Assembly: GCA_017999195.1 (NCBI GenBank) | Contig: JAGOBP010000042.1 | Coordinates: forward strand, 1 to 13,752 | Reading direction: 5' to 3' | Length of the DNA: 13,752 bases | Source: Thermoflexales bacterium | GTDB taxonomy: Bacteria; Chloroflexota; Anaerolineae; Fen-1058 | In this document: one piece after another, positions 1-7,296 of the stretch | Position numbering within the stretch: position 1 is the stretch's first letter | Layout of the letters: each line of letters begins with the position of its first letter | The notes under the pieces: model-generated | The model's database searches: none | What the model was told of the DNA's origin: nothing | Seen by the model: the letters and a program-made list of their open reading frames with translations, nothing else | Translations under genes and position numbers: made by a program

Positions 1-2177
1 CCTTCGCTGACACCAGTGCGCAGGATGTCACGTGACCGCGCTCCGCTGGCGCGTAGGATGCCAATTTCACGTGTGCGCTCAATCACGCTCGTGCTTATGC
101 TCGCCATCAAGCCTAGTGCGCCAACCACTGCCATCACCACCGAGATCAGAATCAGCGCGAAGATGAAGATGTACACATGGCCGCTCGTCGCGCCTTCCAA
201 CATCGTCTCCGAAATGACCACCTTCATGCTGATGCTTTGCGCGGTCAGCGCGGTTTCGATCGCGCCGGACGCCGCCGCAATCGATTTAGCATCATGTTGC
301 GTGGTCACAATGCGCACCGCATTGGTGAGTGGCGCAGCCTGCCCAGCGGCCGTCGCAAACCGCTCGGGGCTGACGTAGGCCGTAGCGGGCGTCAGGATTT
401 GTCGCACCAGGCCGATCAATTGAAGCGTCGTCGTGCGCCCATCGATCATCACGTTGATGTCGTCGCCCACTTTCGCATCCGGGTACAGCGCGGCCGCATT
501 CTGGTTCAGCACCACCGCGTTGGTATCATCCGCTTGCAGCCAGCGGCCACTCAGCACCGCGACGTCCATCAAGGTACTGTCGGGCGGCACGGAGCGCAGC
601 GAAAAACTGCCGTGTCCGCCGTCGGGATACGTGCGGACGATGTCCAGACTATCGGGCCGATAGATAGCCGCTGGCGTGAGATTCCACGCTTCGATTTGAC
701 TAATGCCCGCGAGCGTGCTCAGGCTCGATCGGATTTGCGCCTCCGATTGAGGGCTATTGAAGCGAATTTCCAGATCGTAATGACGATCGGCCGCGGCGGT
801 GGCGAGGTAAGTCTCCCAGCCGGTCTTGACGTTGAGGCCCGTGATGAACATCGCGCCCGCGGCGGCCAGCAGGCCCAGCGTCAACAGCAAGCGACCGCGG
901 CGGCGAAACGTGTTGCGAATCGCCAACAACAACGTGTTGTCGATGCCGCGCAGCTTGCCGAGAAAACTATCGAGTCCGCGCGAACCGAAGGCTTCACGGC
1001 TGGTGCCGTAATCGTTGAGGGTCTCGCGCACCGTCGTGCGGGTCGTGCGCAGAATCGGGTCGAGTGCGACGAGCAGCGGAATCAGGATGCCCATCAGCAA
1101 TTCCACGATGTAGACCCAGGCCGGAATCTCATAACTGTAGATGGTGAAATTCAACAAGTCACCGACGACGGTTGCAAAGGCTTGCCCGGTCACGACACCC
1201 AACGGCACACCGATCACGACGGCGACCAGACCGAGGACCACCACCAGGATGAGGTACAAACTGGTAATCTGGTTGGACCGCGCACCGATGGCTTTCATGA
1301 TCCCGATTTGCCGAATCTGCTGAGCGAGCAGGCCATTGATCATCGTCGCGGTCAGGATGGCGCTCAGGCCTAAAGCCATCAGACTAAAAATCAAGAGCAT
1401 GACCAGAATGGAATTCATCTGGCTTTGATGCGGATGCAATTCCGGCGGCGGAATACGGATTTCATCCACGGTGCGGCCCTGCGTTTTCAACCACGCGGCC
1501 AGATTGCTGACAGTCGAATCAATCGCGGTGAGGTTGGCCGGTTGATCTTTCACCGCCACTTTCAAAATGTGCAATGTGTCGCTTTCACCTAGCCACGCCA
1601 ATGTGGCCGGTGTGATGTAGCCATAGACGGTCTGCTCTTGCCACGCCGGGGCGAGGCCGGGATCATGCGCCAGGCCTGAAATCATGATGTTTTGTTTCGG
1701 CCCGTTAGGCGTCTGCATGCTGAGCGCCTCGCCTACTTTGACTGCGGTGAGTGGCAGCGCGGCTCGTTCCAGCAAGATGGTCTGTGCGGGCGGTGGCCAG
1801 TCGCCTGATTCCGGCTGGAAGGTGTTGAGGCGCACGTTGTTAAAGTCTGGGATCACGAACAGCAAGAGCGGCAGCCACTCGTTGGGCTTCACTTCGACCC
1901 GCGCCGTGACCCACGAGGTCGCTTCGGCATCGGCGATGTTGGGCTGTGCTCGCACCGCATCCACTAACGCGTTGTCCACCTGATCCAATTCGATGAACGC
2001 CGAGGCCGGCTGTGTGCCCAGATAATTGCGGCTGATTTCGCGCGTCAAGATGGTGTACGCGCTCGTCATCGTGCCCACGCCGAAGATGCTGACGGCAATC
2101 GCCAGCACCATCATCACCATGCGGCCGCGCGCCGATTGCAAATCGCGCCACAGTTTTTTCCAACGCGGACTAAGCAT
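1..2177 (-). CDS. FtsX-family ABC transporter permease (C-terminus cut by window edge)
   Basis: Inner-membrane subunit of an ABC transporter of the MacB/LolCE/SalX type, partner of the ATPase encoded just upstream. The frame is open from the ATG at 2177-2175 to the window edge (about 725 codons). A first membrane helix lies at about residues 19-40, followed by an extracytoplasmic domain. A first FtsX core (about 250-375) carries QIRQIGIMKAIGAR near 286-299. A second N-terminal helix (about 421-445) opens a repeated module: another large ectodomain, then a second FtsX core from about 664 containing ERTREIGILRASGAR near 698-712. The duplicated helix-ectodomain-FtsX layout is known for two-module permeases that act without a second permease protein. 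The start overlaps the ATPase stop by 8 bases (ATGCTTAG), suggesting translational coupling. Probably under 100 residues are missing. The substrate (lipoprotein, peptide or drug) cannot be read from the sequence. Confidence 0.93.
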   Translation of the reverse strand, partial: MLSPRWKKLWRDLQSARGRMVMMVLAIAVSIFGVGTMTSAYTILTREISRNYLGTQPASAFIELDQVDNALVDAVRAQPNIADAEATSWVTARVEVKPNEWLPLLLFVIPDFNNVRLNTFQPESGDWPPPAQTILLERAALPLTAVKVGEALSMQTPNGPKQNIMISGLAHDPGLAPAWQEQTVYGYITPATLAWLGESDTLHILKVAVKDQPANLTAIDSTVSNLAAWLKTQGRTVDEIRIPPPELHPHQSQMNSILVMLLIFSLMALGLSAILTATMINGLLAQQIRQIGIMKAIGARSNQITSLYLILVVVLGLVAVVIGVPLGVVTGQAFATVVGDLLNFTIYSYEIPAWVYIVELLMGILIPLLVALDPILRTTRTTVRETLNDYGTSREAFGSRGLDSFLGKLRGIDNTLLLAIRNTFRRRGRLLLTLGLLAAAGAMFITGLNVKTGWETYLATAAADRHYDLEIRFNSPQSEAQIRSSLSTLAGISQIEAWNLTPAAIYRPDSLDIVRTYPDGGHGSFSLRSVPPDSTLMDVAVLSGRWLQADDTNAVVLNQNAAALYPDAKVGDDINVMIDGRTTTLQLIGLVRQILTPATAYVSPERFATAAGQAAPLTNAVRIVTTQHDAKSIAAASGAIETALTAQSISMKVVISETMLEGATSGHVYIFIFALILISVVMAVVGALGLMASISTSVIERTREIGILRASGARSRDILRTGVSE

Positions 2178-2928
2178 GTTGACGCTCCGTATTCGACACG
2201 ATGAGACCATCGGCTAACAGGATGGTGCGCGTGAAGTAGCGGGTCAAGTCGCGTTCGTGCGTGACCATCAAGACGGTTTTGCCCTCGGTGGTGAGGTCGG
2301 AGAACAGACTCATCACGGCGTCTGATGTCTGCGAATCGAGGTTGCCCGTGGGTTCATCGGCCACCAGAATCTGCGGATCATTCGCCAGCGCTCGCGCGAT
2401 GGCGGCGCGCTGTTGTTGTCCGCCGGATAGATTGGCCGGAAGTTTGTTGGCTTGCTCGGCAATGCCGACCTTTTCCAACAAGGCCATGGCCCGATCAGTG
2501 CGTTCGCGCGCCGGAAATGTGTTGCAAAAATCCATCGGCAGGACGATGTTCTCCGCGACGGTCAGCGTGGGCAATAGTTGAAAGAACTGGAAGACGACGC
2601 CGACGTTCTTGCCGCGCCAGACCGCCAATTGTTCCTGATCCAAATCATGGACCGGTGTGGCGGCGACGAACACCTCGCCAGAGGTGGGATTATCGATGCC
2701 GGTGATCATGTTGATGAGCGTGGATTTGCCGCTGCCCGATTTGCCGACGACCGCCACAAATTCGCCTGCGTCCACTTGCATATCGATGCCCTTGAGCGCC
2801 CTGAATTTCCCGCTCGCGACTGAATAGGCTTTGGTCACTTGCCGCAACTCGATTAGCCGACTGCTGCCGATGGGCTGCGTGGCTCGATCGGTTTTGGCGT
2901 GAAGCCGATTGTTCGTATGAAGTCCCAC
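2170..2928 (-). CDS. ABC transporter ATP-binding protein, MacB/LolD type
   Basis: Cytoplasmic ATPase (252 aa) that powers the FtsX permease encoded immediately downstream. All nucleotide-binding motifs are visible: Walker A GKSGSGKST at 62-70, Q-loop Q114 in VVFQFFQLLPTLTVAEN, ABC signature LSGGQQQR at 167-174, Walker B ILVADE at 187-192 followed by PTGNLDS, and switch His224 in MVTHE. The FQFFQLLPTLTVAENI and PTGNLDS signatures are typical of the LolD/MacB/SalX (3.A.1.122/125) subfamily. The start is a GTG at 2928, chosen because AAGGAG lies 9 bases upstream on the minus strand (near 2938-2943). The first 24 residues precede the conserved fold and are unusually long for the family, so a later start cannot be excluded. 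It is the first gene of the operon and is probably driven by the promoter at 3001-3029 and controlled by the divergent TetR regulator. Confidence 0.97.
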   Translation of the reverse strand: MGLHTNNRLHAKTDRATQPIGSSRLIELRQVTKAYSVASGKFRALKGIDMQVDAGEFVAVVGKSGSGKSTLINMITGIDNPTSGEVFVAATPVHDLDQEQLAVWRGKNVGVVFQFFQLLPTLTVAENIVLPMDFCNTFPARERTDRAMALLEKVGIAEQANKLPANLSGGQQQRAAIARALANDPQILVADEPTGNLDSQTSDAVMSLFSDLTTEGKTVLMVTHERDLTRYFTRTILLADGLIVSNTERQHA

Positions 2929-2981
2929 GATGAATTGCTCCTTTTCAAAACTACCGAATTGATGTACACTCTATTTGTTTC

Positions 2982-3010
2982 TGAACACCTTGTTCGATTA
3001 CTTATACAAT
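2982..3010 (+). promoter_or_regulatory. Possible promoter of the tetR gene, overlapping the divergent one
   Basis: Plus-strand TGAACA (4/6 match to -35, 2982-2987), 17-base spacer, TACAAT (5/6 match to -10, 3005-3010). It overlaps the leftward promoter head to head, so one bound regulator could shut both. The match is weaker than for the leftward promoter. Confidence 0.4.
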
Positions 3011-3020
3011 CTGATCGAAC
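2992..3020. promoter_or_regulatory. Inverted repeat, candidate TetR operator
   Basis: Perfect 7-bp arms GTTCGAT (2992-2998) and ATCGAAC (3014-3020) separated by 15 bases that contain the -10 box of the leftward promoter. Arm length, overall 29-bp span and position between divergent genes fit operators of TetR-family repressors. The assignment to this particular regulator is inference. Confidence 0.55.
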
Positions 3021-3029
3021 GGTTGTCAA
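3001..3029 (-). promoter_or_regulatory. Sigma-70-type promoter of the ABC transporter operon
   Basis: Read on the minus strand: -35 TTGACA (3029-3024, exact consensus), a 17-base spacer, then -10 TATAAG (3006-3001). It lies 72 bases upstream of the ATPase GTG start. This is the best promoter match in the window. Confidence 0.75.
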
Positions 3030-3034
3030 CAACC
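3021..3034. promoter_or_regulatory. Palindrome over the leftward -35 box
   Basis: GGTTGT-CA-ACAACC, perfect 6-bp arms with a 2-base centre. It covers the -35 TTGACA of the transporter promoter and abuts the larger inverted repeat. It could be a second binding site or chance. Confidence 0.35.
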
Positions 3035-3043
3035 AATCGGCGT

Positions 3044-3067
3044 GAAATGTCCGATAGTGAACATTTC
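3044..3067. repeat. Inverted repeat in the tetR leader
   Basis: Perfect 7-bp arms GAAATGT (3044-3050) and ACATTTC (3061-3067), 10-base spacer, between the putative tetR promoter and its ribosome binding site. Possible leader hairpin or additional operator; the function is unknown. Confidence 0.35.
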
Positions 3068-3099
3068 GGGAAAATTGTTCAGCAGCGAGGAGCGAAATC

Positions 3100-3675
3100 A
3101 TGGCTGAGAAAACAGTCGATCGACGCATTCAACGGACGCGGCAGTTATTGCAGGATGCGCTGCTGGCGCTGATTCTGGAAAAGGGCTTCGAGGCGGTGAC
3201 GGTGCAGGATGTGATCGACCGCGCCAACGTGGGGCGATCAACCTTCTATGCCCATTTTCAGGATAAAGAGGATTTGCTGCTGAGCGGCTTTGAACATCTG
3301 CGGGCGGAGTTCGAGAAGTATTTGCTGAGCGGGTCGGTCACCAGCGACAGCCCGTGGGCGCTGAGTCTGTCGATGTTGCAGCATGCGCAAAGCCAGCGCC
3401 AACTGTACAAGGCGTTTGCCAGCAAGCAGGGCGGCAACATCGCGTTGACGCATATTCAGAAGTACCTGACTGCCGTGTTGTATGACCATCTGAAACAACA
3501 ACTGTCCACGCGCAAGAAAAGCCTGCCGCCGGAAATCGTCACGCACTACCTGGCCAGTTCGTTCATTTCTTTGCTGACGTGGTGGCTGGATACGGACTCG
3601 ACGTATACGGCGGAACAGATGAACGAGTATTACCGACGTCTGGTTCAGCCTGGCATCGACGCGATTTTTCAATAG
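3100..3675 (+). CDS. TetR/AcrR-family transcriptional regulator
   Basis: A 191-aa DNA-binding regulator. The N-terminal TetR helix-turn-helix spans about residues 8-56, with the diagnostic stretch TVQDVIDRANVGRSTFYAHFQDKEDLL. The rest is an all-helical ligand-binding/dimerisation region, SSFISLLTWWLDTDSTYTAEQM being the typical family tail. The start ATG is supported by GAGGAG at 3087-3092, 7 bases upstream. The gene is divergent from the ABC transporter operon, and the shared gap contains overlapping promoters and inverted repeats, so its likely role is ligand-responsive repression of the transporter and of itself. The ligand is unknown. Family membership is clear; the regulatory target is inferred from the layout only. 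Confidence 0.95.
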   Translation: MAEKTVDRRIQRTRQLLQDALLALILEKGFEAVTVQDVIDRANVGRSTFYAHFQDKEDLLLSGFEHLRAEFEKYLLSGSVTSDSPWALSLSMLQHAQSQRQLYKAFASKQGGNIALTHIQKYLTAVLYDHLKQQLSTRKKSLPPEIVTHYLASSFISLLTWWLDTDSTYTAEQMNEYYRRLVQPGIDAIFQ

Positions 3676-3845
3676 GCTTGTCGCCCACCGAGGATTGATG
3701 CCGGATTGTCACCTCTCGCGTTGAGGTGGAATGTCCATATCGCGTCTTTTAGCGGCCGCGAGAACGGCTGCTCAAGGGATTGGCTAACCAACGGCGCGCC
3801 TGTGCAGTCGCTTGCGCCGCGCGTAACCGGGCAAAGCCACGCGTG

Positions 3846-3851
3846 TATAAT
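3846..3851 (+). promoter_or_regulatory. Candidate -10 box for the URO-D/galactokinase pair
   Basis: Exact TATAAT about 127 bases upstream of the gene start. No good -35 box is seen at 16-18 bases (GTAACC at 17), so the promoter may need an activator or may not be real. Confidence 0.35.
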
Positions 3852-3880
3852 TCGGATTACTGCTCAGGCGATTGGCCGTT

Positions 3881-3904
3881 CAAGTCGGTGTGATGGCCGA
3901 CTTG
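3881..3904. promoter_or_regulatory. Inverted repeat upstream of the URO-D/galactokinase pair
   Basis: Perfect 8-bp arms CAAGTCGG and CCGACTTG around an 8-base loop, about 73 bases before the start codon and downstream of the TATAAT box. It may be an operator or a leader hairpin. No T-run follows, so a terminator is less likely. Confidence 0.4.
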
Positions 3905-3977
3905 ATGGGGCTAATTTCATGAGCCGATTGCGAAGTGTCAGTTACTTAACCGCCGCCAAACCGTACAGGAATCCGCC

Positions 3978-5009
3978 ATGACCCTGACCCACAAAGCACG
4001 CCTGCAACGTGCCCTGCGCCACGCGCCGATTGATCGTCTGCCCACGCAGATCAACTACACCGCCAGCATGGGCCAGAAATTGGCCGCACACTTCAACGTG
4101 TCCGCCGCTGAATTACCCGCGTTGTTAGATAATCACTTGCTGCGAGTCGATTTGACGTACCCTTCACGCGTGAGTGATGATGGGCAAATTCGTTTCGATT
4201 GGTGGGGCGCAGGCCATGCCACAAGCGAAGAGGGCTACTACATCCCGATCAATCCTCTCGCGAACTCGACCGATCTTGATGCCTTCGCGTGGCCTGATCC
4301 GCACGCGCTGCATCTGCTGGACGAAGCCCAGCGTACCATTGCAGCGTATGGCACTGAATATTTCATCGCACCCAACTTTGGCTTTGCCTTGTTTGAGCGG
4401 GCGTGGGCCTTGCGCGGCTTCGAGCGGATGTTTGTTGATCTGGGCACGGATCACGGCTTTGTCGCCGATTTGCTCGATCGGATCACGGCGATCCAGCTGG
4501 TGTTGATCAACCGCTATCTTGATCTGGGGGTCGATGGCGGCTACTTTGGGGATGATTATGGTGCGCAAAAAGGCTTGCTCTTCTCACCCACGATGTGGCG
4601 TAAATTGATCAAACCTCGTTTGGCGCAGTTGTTCGCGCCCTTCATTGCGCGCGGCCTGCCGGTGTTGATGCACAGCGACGGTCAAATTCACAAGATTCTG
4701 CCCGACCTCGTTGAGATTGGCCTGACCACGCTGAATCCGGTTCAACCGGAAGTGCTGGAGCATAAGTGGTTGCACGCTAACTTCCATGATCGATTGTCAT
4801 TCTATGGTGGCATCTCAACGCAGACGGTATTGCCCTCTGGCACACCCGCTGACGTGAAGGCGGCAGTGGCGCAATGTGCGCACGACCTCGCGCCCGATGG
4901 AACCGGCTTGCTCATCGGTCCGTCACACCGGATGATGACGGATATTCCGCTGGAGAATGTTTCGGCGTTGTTGGAAGCCTTTCGCACTCTGGGACAATCA
5001 TATGCCTAA
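3978..5009 (+). CDS. URO-D-family protein (methyltransferase-like), lacking the Zn-site cysteine
   Basis: A 343-aa protein of the uroporphyrinogen-decarboxylase superfamily (TIM barrel), which also contains corrinoid methyltransferases such as MtaA, MtbA and CmuA. Family features are the N-terminal ARLQRALRHAPIDRLPTQ, the central DDYGAQKGLLFSPTMWRKLIKPRLAQL, the barrel-strand motif HSDGQIHKILPDLVEIG (His232), NPVQPEV, and a C-terminal GTGLLIGPSHRM. It is not true HemE: the N-terminal RxPVWLMRQAGRY signature is absent. The HxC zinc motif of corrinoid methyltransferases is HSD here, and the later GxGC cysteine is replaced by GPSH, so classical Zn-thiolate methyl transfer is doubtful. The start is ATG with AGGAA at 3967-3971. 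The stop overlaps the kinase start by 8 bases, so the pair is co-translated. The substrate is unknown; family call is good, function open. Confidence 0.85.
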   Translation: MTLTHKARLQRALRHAPIDRLPTQINYTASMGQKLAAHFNVSAAELPALLDNHLLRVDLTYPSRVSDDGQIRFDWWGAGHATSEEGYYIPINPLANSTDLDAFAWPDPHALHLLDEAQRTIAAYGTEYFIAPNFGFALFERAWALRGFERMFVDLGTDHGFVADLLDRITAIQLVLINRYLDLGVDGGYFGDDYGAQKGLLFSPTMWRKLIKPRLAQLFAPFIARGLPVLMHSDGQIHKILPDLVEIGLTTLNPVQPEVLEHKWLHANFHDRLSFYGGISTQTVLPSGTPADVKAAVAQCAHDLAPDGTGLLIGPSHRMMTDIPLENVSALLEAFRTLGQSYA

Positions 5010-6165
5010 CGACGATCGCAAACACTGGGTGAGTGAGAAATTCATCGAGAAATTTGGCCGTTCGCCAGCGGTCTGGTCGCGTGCGCCGGGCCGCGTCGAT
5101 TTGATGGGCAGCCACACCGATTATAATCTGGGCTTCGTTATGACGCTGACGATCGATCGGGACACGTGGATCGCGGCGCGCTCGCGTTCCGATCGGCGTG
5201 TGGCGATCTATTCACTCAATGTCGAAGGCGGCGGTGAGTTCGATCTCGATCACATCGAACACGATTCGATCGATCGCTGGACGGATTACGTGCGCGGCAT
5301 GGCTAAGGTGATGCAAGAGGCCGGGTATTCTTTGACAGGCTTTGATGGCTTGATTCACAGCACTGTGCCGTTTGGCAGCGGCCTCAGTTCATCGGCTGCG
5401 ATCGAGATGGCGACCGGCGTGCTGCTTCAATTGCTCGGCGGCTTCACGCTCGATCCGGTGCAGCTGGCGCTGTTGGGCCAAAAGGCCGAGAATCACTTTG
5501 TCGGTGTCAACTCCGGCATTCTCGATCAGTACAGTTCGGCGATGGGGCAAGCGGGTTGCGCGCTGCTGCTCGATTGCCAACACCTCACCAGCCGCGTCGC
5601 GCCGATCGTGGGTGAGGTGCAAGTGGTCATCTGCGATACGCGCGCAAAGCGCAGCCTGGCCGGAACCGAATATGATGAACGCCGCGCGCAATGCGAAGCG
5701 GGCGTGCGTATTTTGCAGCAGTGGTATCCATCTGTTGCGGCCCTGCGTGATGTATCGCTGGCGCAATTCGAGGCGCATGAACACGATCTGCCGGAAGTTG
5801 TGGCGAAACGCTGTCGCTTCATCAGCGAGGAAAATCAGCGCGTGCTCGATCTGGCCGAAGCACTCACGCGCGGTGACGAGGCCCAGTTGCAGCGCCTGAC
5901 TGCGGCCTCTTATGCGGGCGCACGCGACCTGTACGAAATCGGCGCACCCGCGATGGCGGCGATGATGCAGGCGATGCTAAGCGCGCCCGGCGTCATCGGG
6001 GCGCGGCAGGCCGGGGCGGGTTTCGGCGGCTGTATGGTGGCACTGGTGCAGCGCCCGCACGTCGCGGCGTTTGCCGCGCACGTTTCACGCGCTTATCACG
6101 CGGCGACGAACATCGAGCCGCAGGTCTATGCAGTGCAAGCCGCGCCGGGTGCTGGTCCGCTTTAA
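5002..6165 (+). CDS. galK: Galactokinase-family GHMP sugar kinase
   Basis: An ATP-dependent sugar-1-kinase of 387 aa, the normal GalK length; it would phosphorylate galactose or a related sugar at C1 in the Leloir pathway. The GalK signature is PGRVDLMGSHTDYN at 29-42 (Arg31, His38, Asp40). The GHMP ATP loop is VPFGSGLSSSAAIE at 122-135. The catalytic Asp is D175 in SGILDQYSSAMG, and motif 3 AGAGFGGC is at 337-344. The usual motif-1 glutamate (GEHTDYN in GalK) is Ser37 here, which may change sugar specificity. The start is the ATG at 5002, overlapping the upstream stop (ATGCCTAA), with GGGA about 7 bases before it; an in-frame upstream ATG at 4957 would lie deep in the preceding gene and add residues absent from the family. 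No galT, galE or sugar transporter is in view. Confidence 0.92.
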   Translation: MPNDDRKHWVSEKFIEKFGRSPAVWSRAPGRVDLMGSHTDYNLGFVMTLTIDRDTWIAARSRSDRRVAIYSLNVEGGGEFDLDHIEHDSIDRWTDYVRGMAKVMQEAGYSLTGFDGLIHSTVPFGSGLSSSAAIEMATGVLLQLLGGFTLDPVQLALLGQKAENHFVGVNSGILDQYSSAMGQAGCALLLDCQHLTSRVAPIVGEVQVVICDTRAKRSLAGTEYDERRAQCEAGVRILQQWYPSVAALRDVSLAQFEAHEHDLPEVVAKRCRFISEENQRVLDLAEALTRGDEAQLQRLTAASYAGARDLYEIGAPAMAAMMQAMLSAPGVIGARQAGAGFGGCMVALVQRPHVAAFAAHVSRAYHAATNIEPQVYAVQAAPGAGPL

Positions 6166-6182
6166 TCCCCGAAAAATGCCTA

Positions 6183-6211
6183 TTGACACCGGTGTCATTC
6201 AGTTGTAGTCT
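6183..6211 (+). promoter_or_regulatory. Promoter of the lacI-corrinoid operon
   Basis: TTGACA (6183-6188, exact -35) with a 17-base spacer to TAGTCT (6206-6211, poor -10, 3/6). The -35 runs into the first palindromic operator and the expected transcription start falls at the second. The weak -10 lowers certainty, but the placement between two operators supports it. Confidence 0.6.
6184..6197. promoter_or_regulatory. LacI-family operator O1
   Basis: TGACACCGGTGTCA, a perfect 14-bp palindrome with the central CG typical of LacI-family operators, overlapping the -35 box. An identical copy follows, 33 bp centre to centre, about three helical turns. Confidence 0.88.
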
Positions 6212-6216
6212 ATTCC

Positions 6217-6230
6217 TGACACCGGTGTCA
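6217..6230. promoter_or_regulatory. LacI-family operator O2
   Basis: Second exact copy of TGACACCGGTGTCA, just after the -10 box and over the expected start of transcription. Binding here would block the promoter, which supports autorepression of lacI and of the corrinoid genes behind it. Confidence 0.88.
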
Positions 6231-6263
6231 GGAATTCTCCATTTTTGCTGGACAGGCGAACCG

Positions 6264-7280
6264 ATGACCGCCACGCTCCGCGATGTCGCCAAACGCGCCA
6301 AAGTCTCTGTGAAGACCGCCTCCCGCGTCCTCAATGACGAGGCCTCGGTGGCGGATGCCACACGCGCCAAAGTGCTGAAGGCCATTCGAGACCTGGGCTA
6401 CGTCGCCAATCTCTCCGCGCGGCGGTTAGCCACAGGCAGCGCCTTCACCATCGGCCTGGTATTTCAGAATGCCAGTTGGCACTACATCCTCGATGTGCAA
6501 CGCGCCGTGTTGGAAACGGCGCGGCCTGCCGGCTACCACATGATCTTGCAGCCGTTTGATGCGGCCAGCGATGTCGATGCCGACAGCGTATTACAGTTGT
6601 TCACTCAACACATTGTGGATGGCTTCATCTTTACGCCGCCCGCCGATAACGCCTCGCAACTGCTCGATCGGCTTAGCAACCTCGACGCGCCCTTTGTCCG
6701 ATTGACGCCGTTCGATCGATCGAGTGTGTGGCCGTATGTCAGTGCGACCGATCAACAAGGTGCGCACGACATGACGCAGTATCTGTTGAGCCTGGGTCAC
6801 ACACGCCTCGGTTACGTTATGGGGCCGATCGAGCAGAAAGCCGCGCACGATCGATTGGCCGGTTATCAGGCGGCGTTGGCTGAAGCGCACCTCAAATTTG
6901 ATCCAGCGTTGGTTAAGCAGGGGCGCGATCACTTTGAATCAGGCGCGGCGGCCGGGCGCGAACTCCTCGCGATGACACCGCGTCCTTCCGCGATCTTTTG
7001 CAACAACGACGAAATGGCCGCAGGCGTGATGGCCGCTGTTTTTGAGCAAGGCTTGCGTGTGCCCGAAGATGTCTCGGTGGCGGGCTTCGACGATATTCCC
7101 CTGTCGCGTCAGATTTGGCCGTCGCTGACGACGGTGCGTCAACCCATCTATCAAATCGCGCAGACGGCCACCGAGATTTTGCTGCGCCTGTTGAACGGCG
7201 AAGAACCCGGCGACGTGCACATCGAATTCCCCACCGAACTTGTCATTCGAACATCGACCCAACCGTATCTGCCCCACTAA
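6264..7280 (+). CDS. LacI-family sugar-responsive transcriptional regulator
   Basis: A 338-aa repressor of standard LacI/GalR length. The N-terminal HTH is TLRDVAKRAKVSVKTASRVLN (residues 4-24). The hinge helix with conserved Leu is NLSARRLA (49-56, Leu55). The rest (60-338) is a periplasmic-binding-protein-like effector domain with typical marks: FIFTPPADN, LGHTRLGYVMGP, AIFCNNDEMAAGVM, VSVAGFDDIPLS and PSLTTVRQP. The start is the ATG at 6264 immediately before the HTH; a TTG at 6183 in the same frame would put the promoter and operators inside the gene. Two identical palindromes upstream indicate autoregulation. The stop is 16 bases before the corrinoid-protein gene, so this is probably the first gene of that operon. 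LacI effectors are nearly always sugars or sugar derivatives; the specific ligand is unknown. Confidence 0.96.
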   Translation: MTATLRDVAKRAKVSVKTASRVLNDEASVADATRAKVLKAIRDLGYVANLSARRLATGSAFTIGLVFQNASWHYILDVQRAVLETARPAGYHMILQPFDAASDVDADSVLQLFTQHIVDGFIFTPPADNASQLLDRLSNLDAPFVRLTPFDRSSVWPYVSATDQQGAHDMTQYLLSLGHTRLGYVMGPIEQKAAHDRLAGYQAALAEAHLKFDPALVKQGRDHFESGAAAGRELLAMTPRPSAIFCNNDEMAAGVMAAVFEQGLRVPEDVSVAGFDDIPLSRQIWPSLTTVRQPIYQIAQTATEILLRLLNGEEPGDVHIEFPTELVIRTSTQPYLPH

Positions 7281-7296
7281 TCGCAAGGAGAGCGCT

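Larger units (their letters stand above)
3676..3977. other. Gene-free stretch between tetR and the URO-D/galactokinase pair
   Basis: About 300 bases with no convincing gene. It holds a short hairpin CACCTC/GAGGTG (3710-3728, 7-base loop, no T-tract, so at best a weak terminator for tetR), a TATAAT box at 3846-3851, and a perfect 8-bp inverted repeat at 3881-3904. The only open frame (TTG at 3706 to 3981) has a composition unlike any recognisable protein. Confidence 0.6.

Noticed and set aside
177..1373. Long plus-strand open frame (398 codons) in the first 1.4 kb
   Set aside because: It is antisense to the FtsX permease, whose frame gives clear FtsX motifs. The plus-strand translation is rich in Arg, His and Gln with no recognisable motif, as expected for a shadow of a GC-rich gene.
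3706..3981. Small open frame with TTG start in the gap after tetR
   Set aside because: No ribosome binding site, no recognisable motif, and it runs over the inverted repeat and the ribosome site of the next gene.
3978..5009. True uroporphyrinogen decarboxylase (HemE) of heme synthesis
   Set aside because: The N-terminal HemE signature is missing, and three divergent URO-D paralogues sit next to a corrinoid protein, which fits the methyltransferase branch instead.
6183..6263. LacI start at TTG 6183
   Set aside because: This would place both operators and the promoter inside the coding region. The LacI HTH begins directly after the ATG at 6264.
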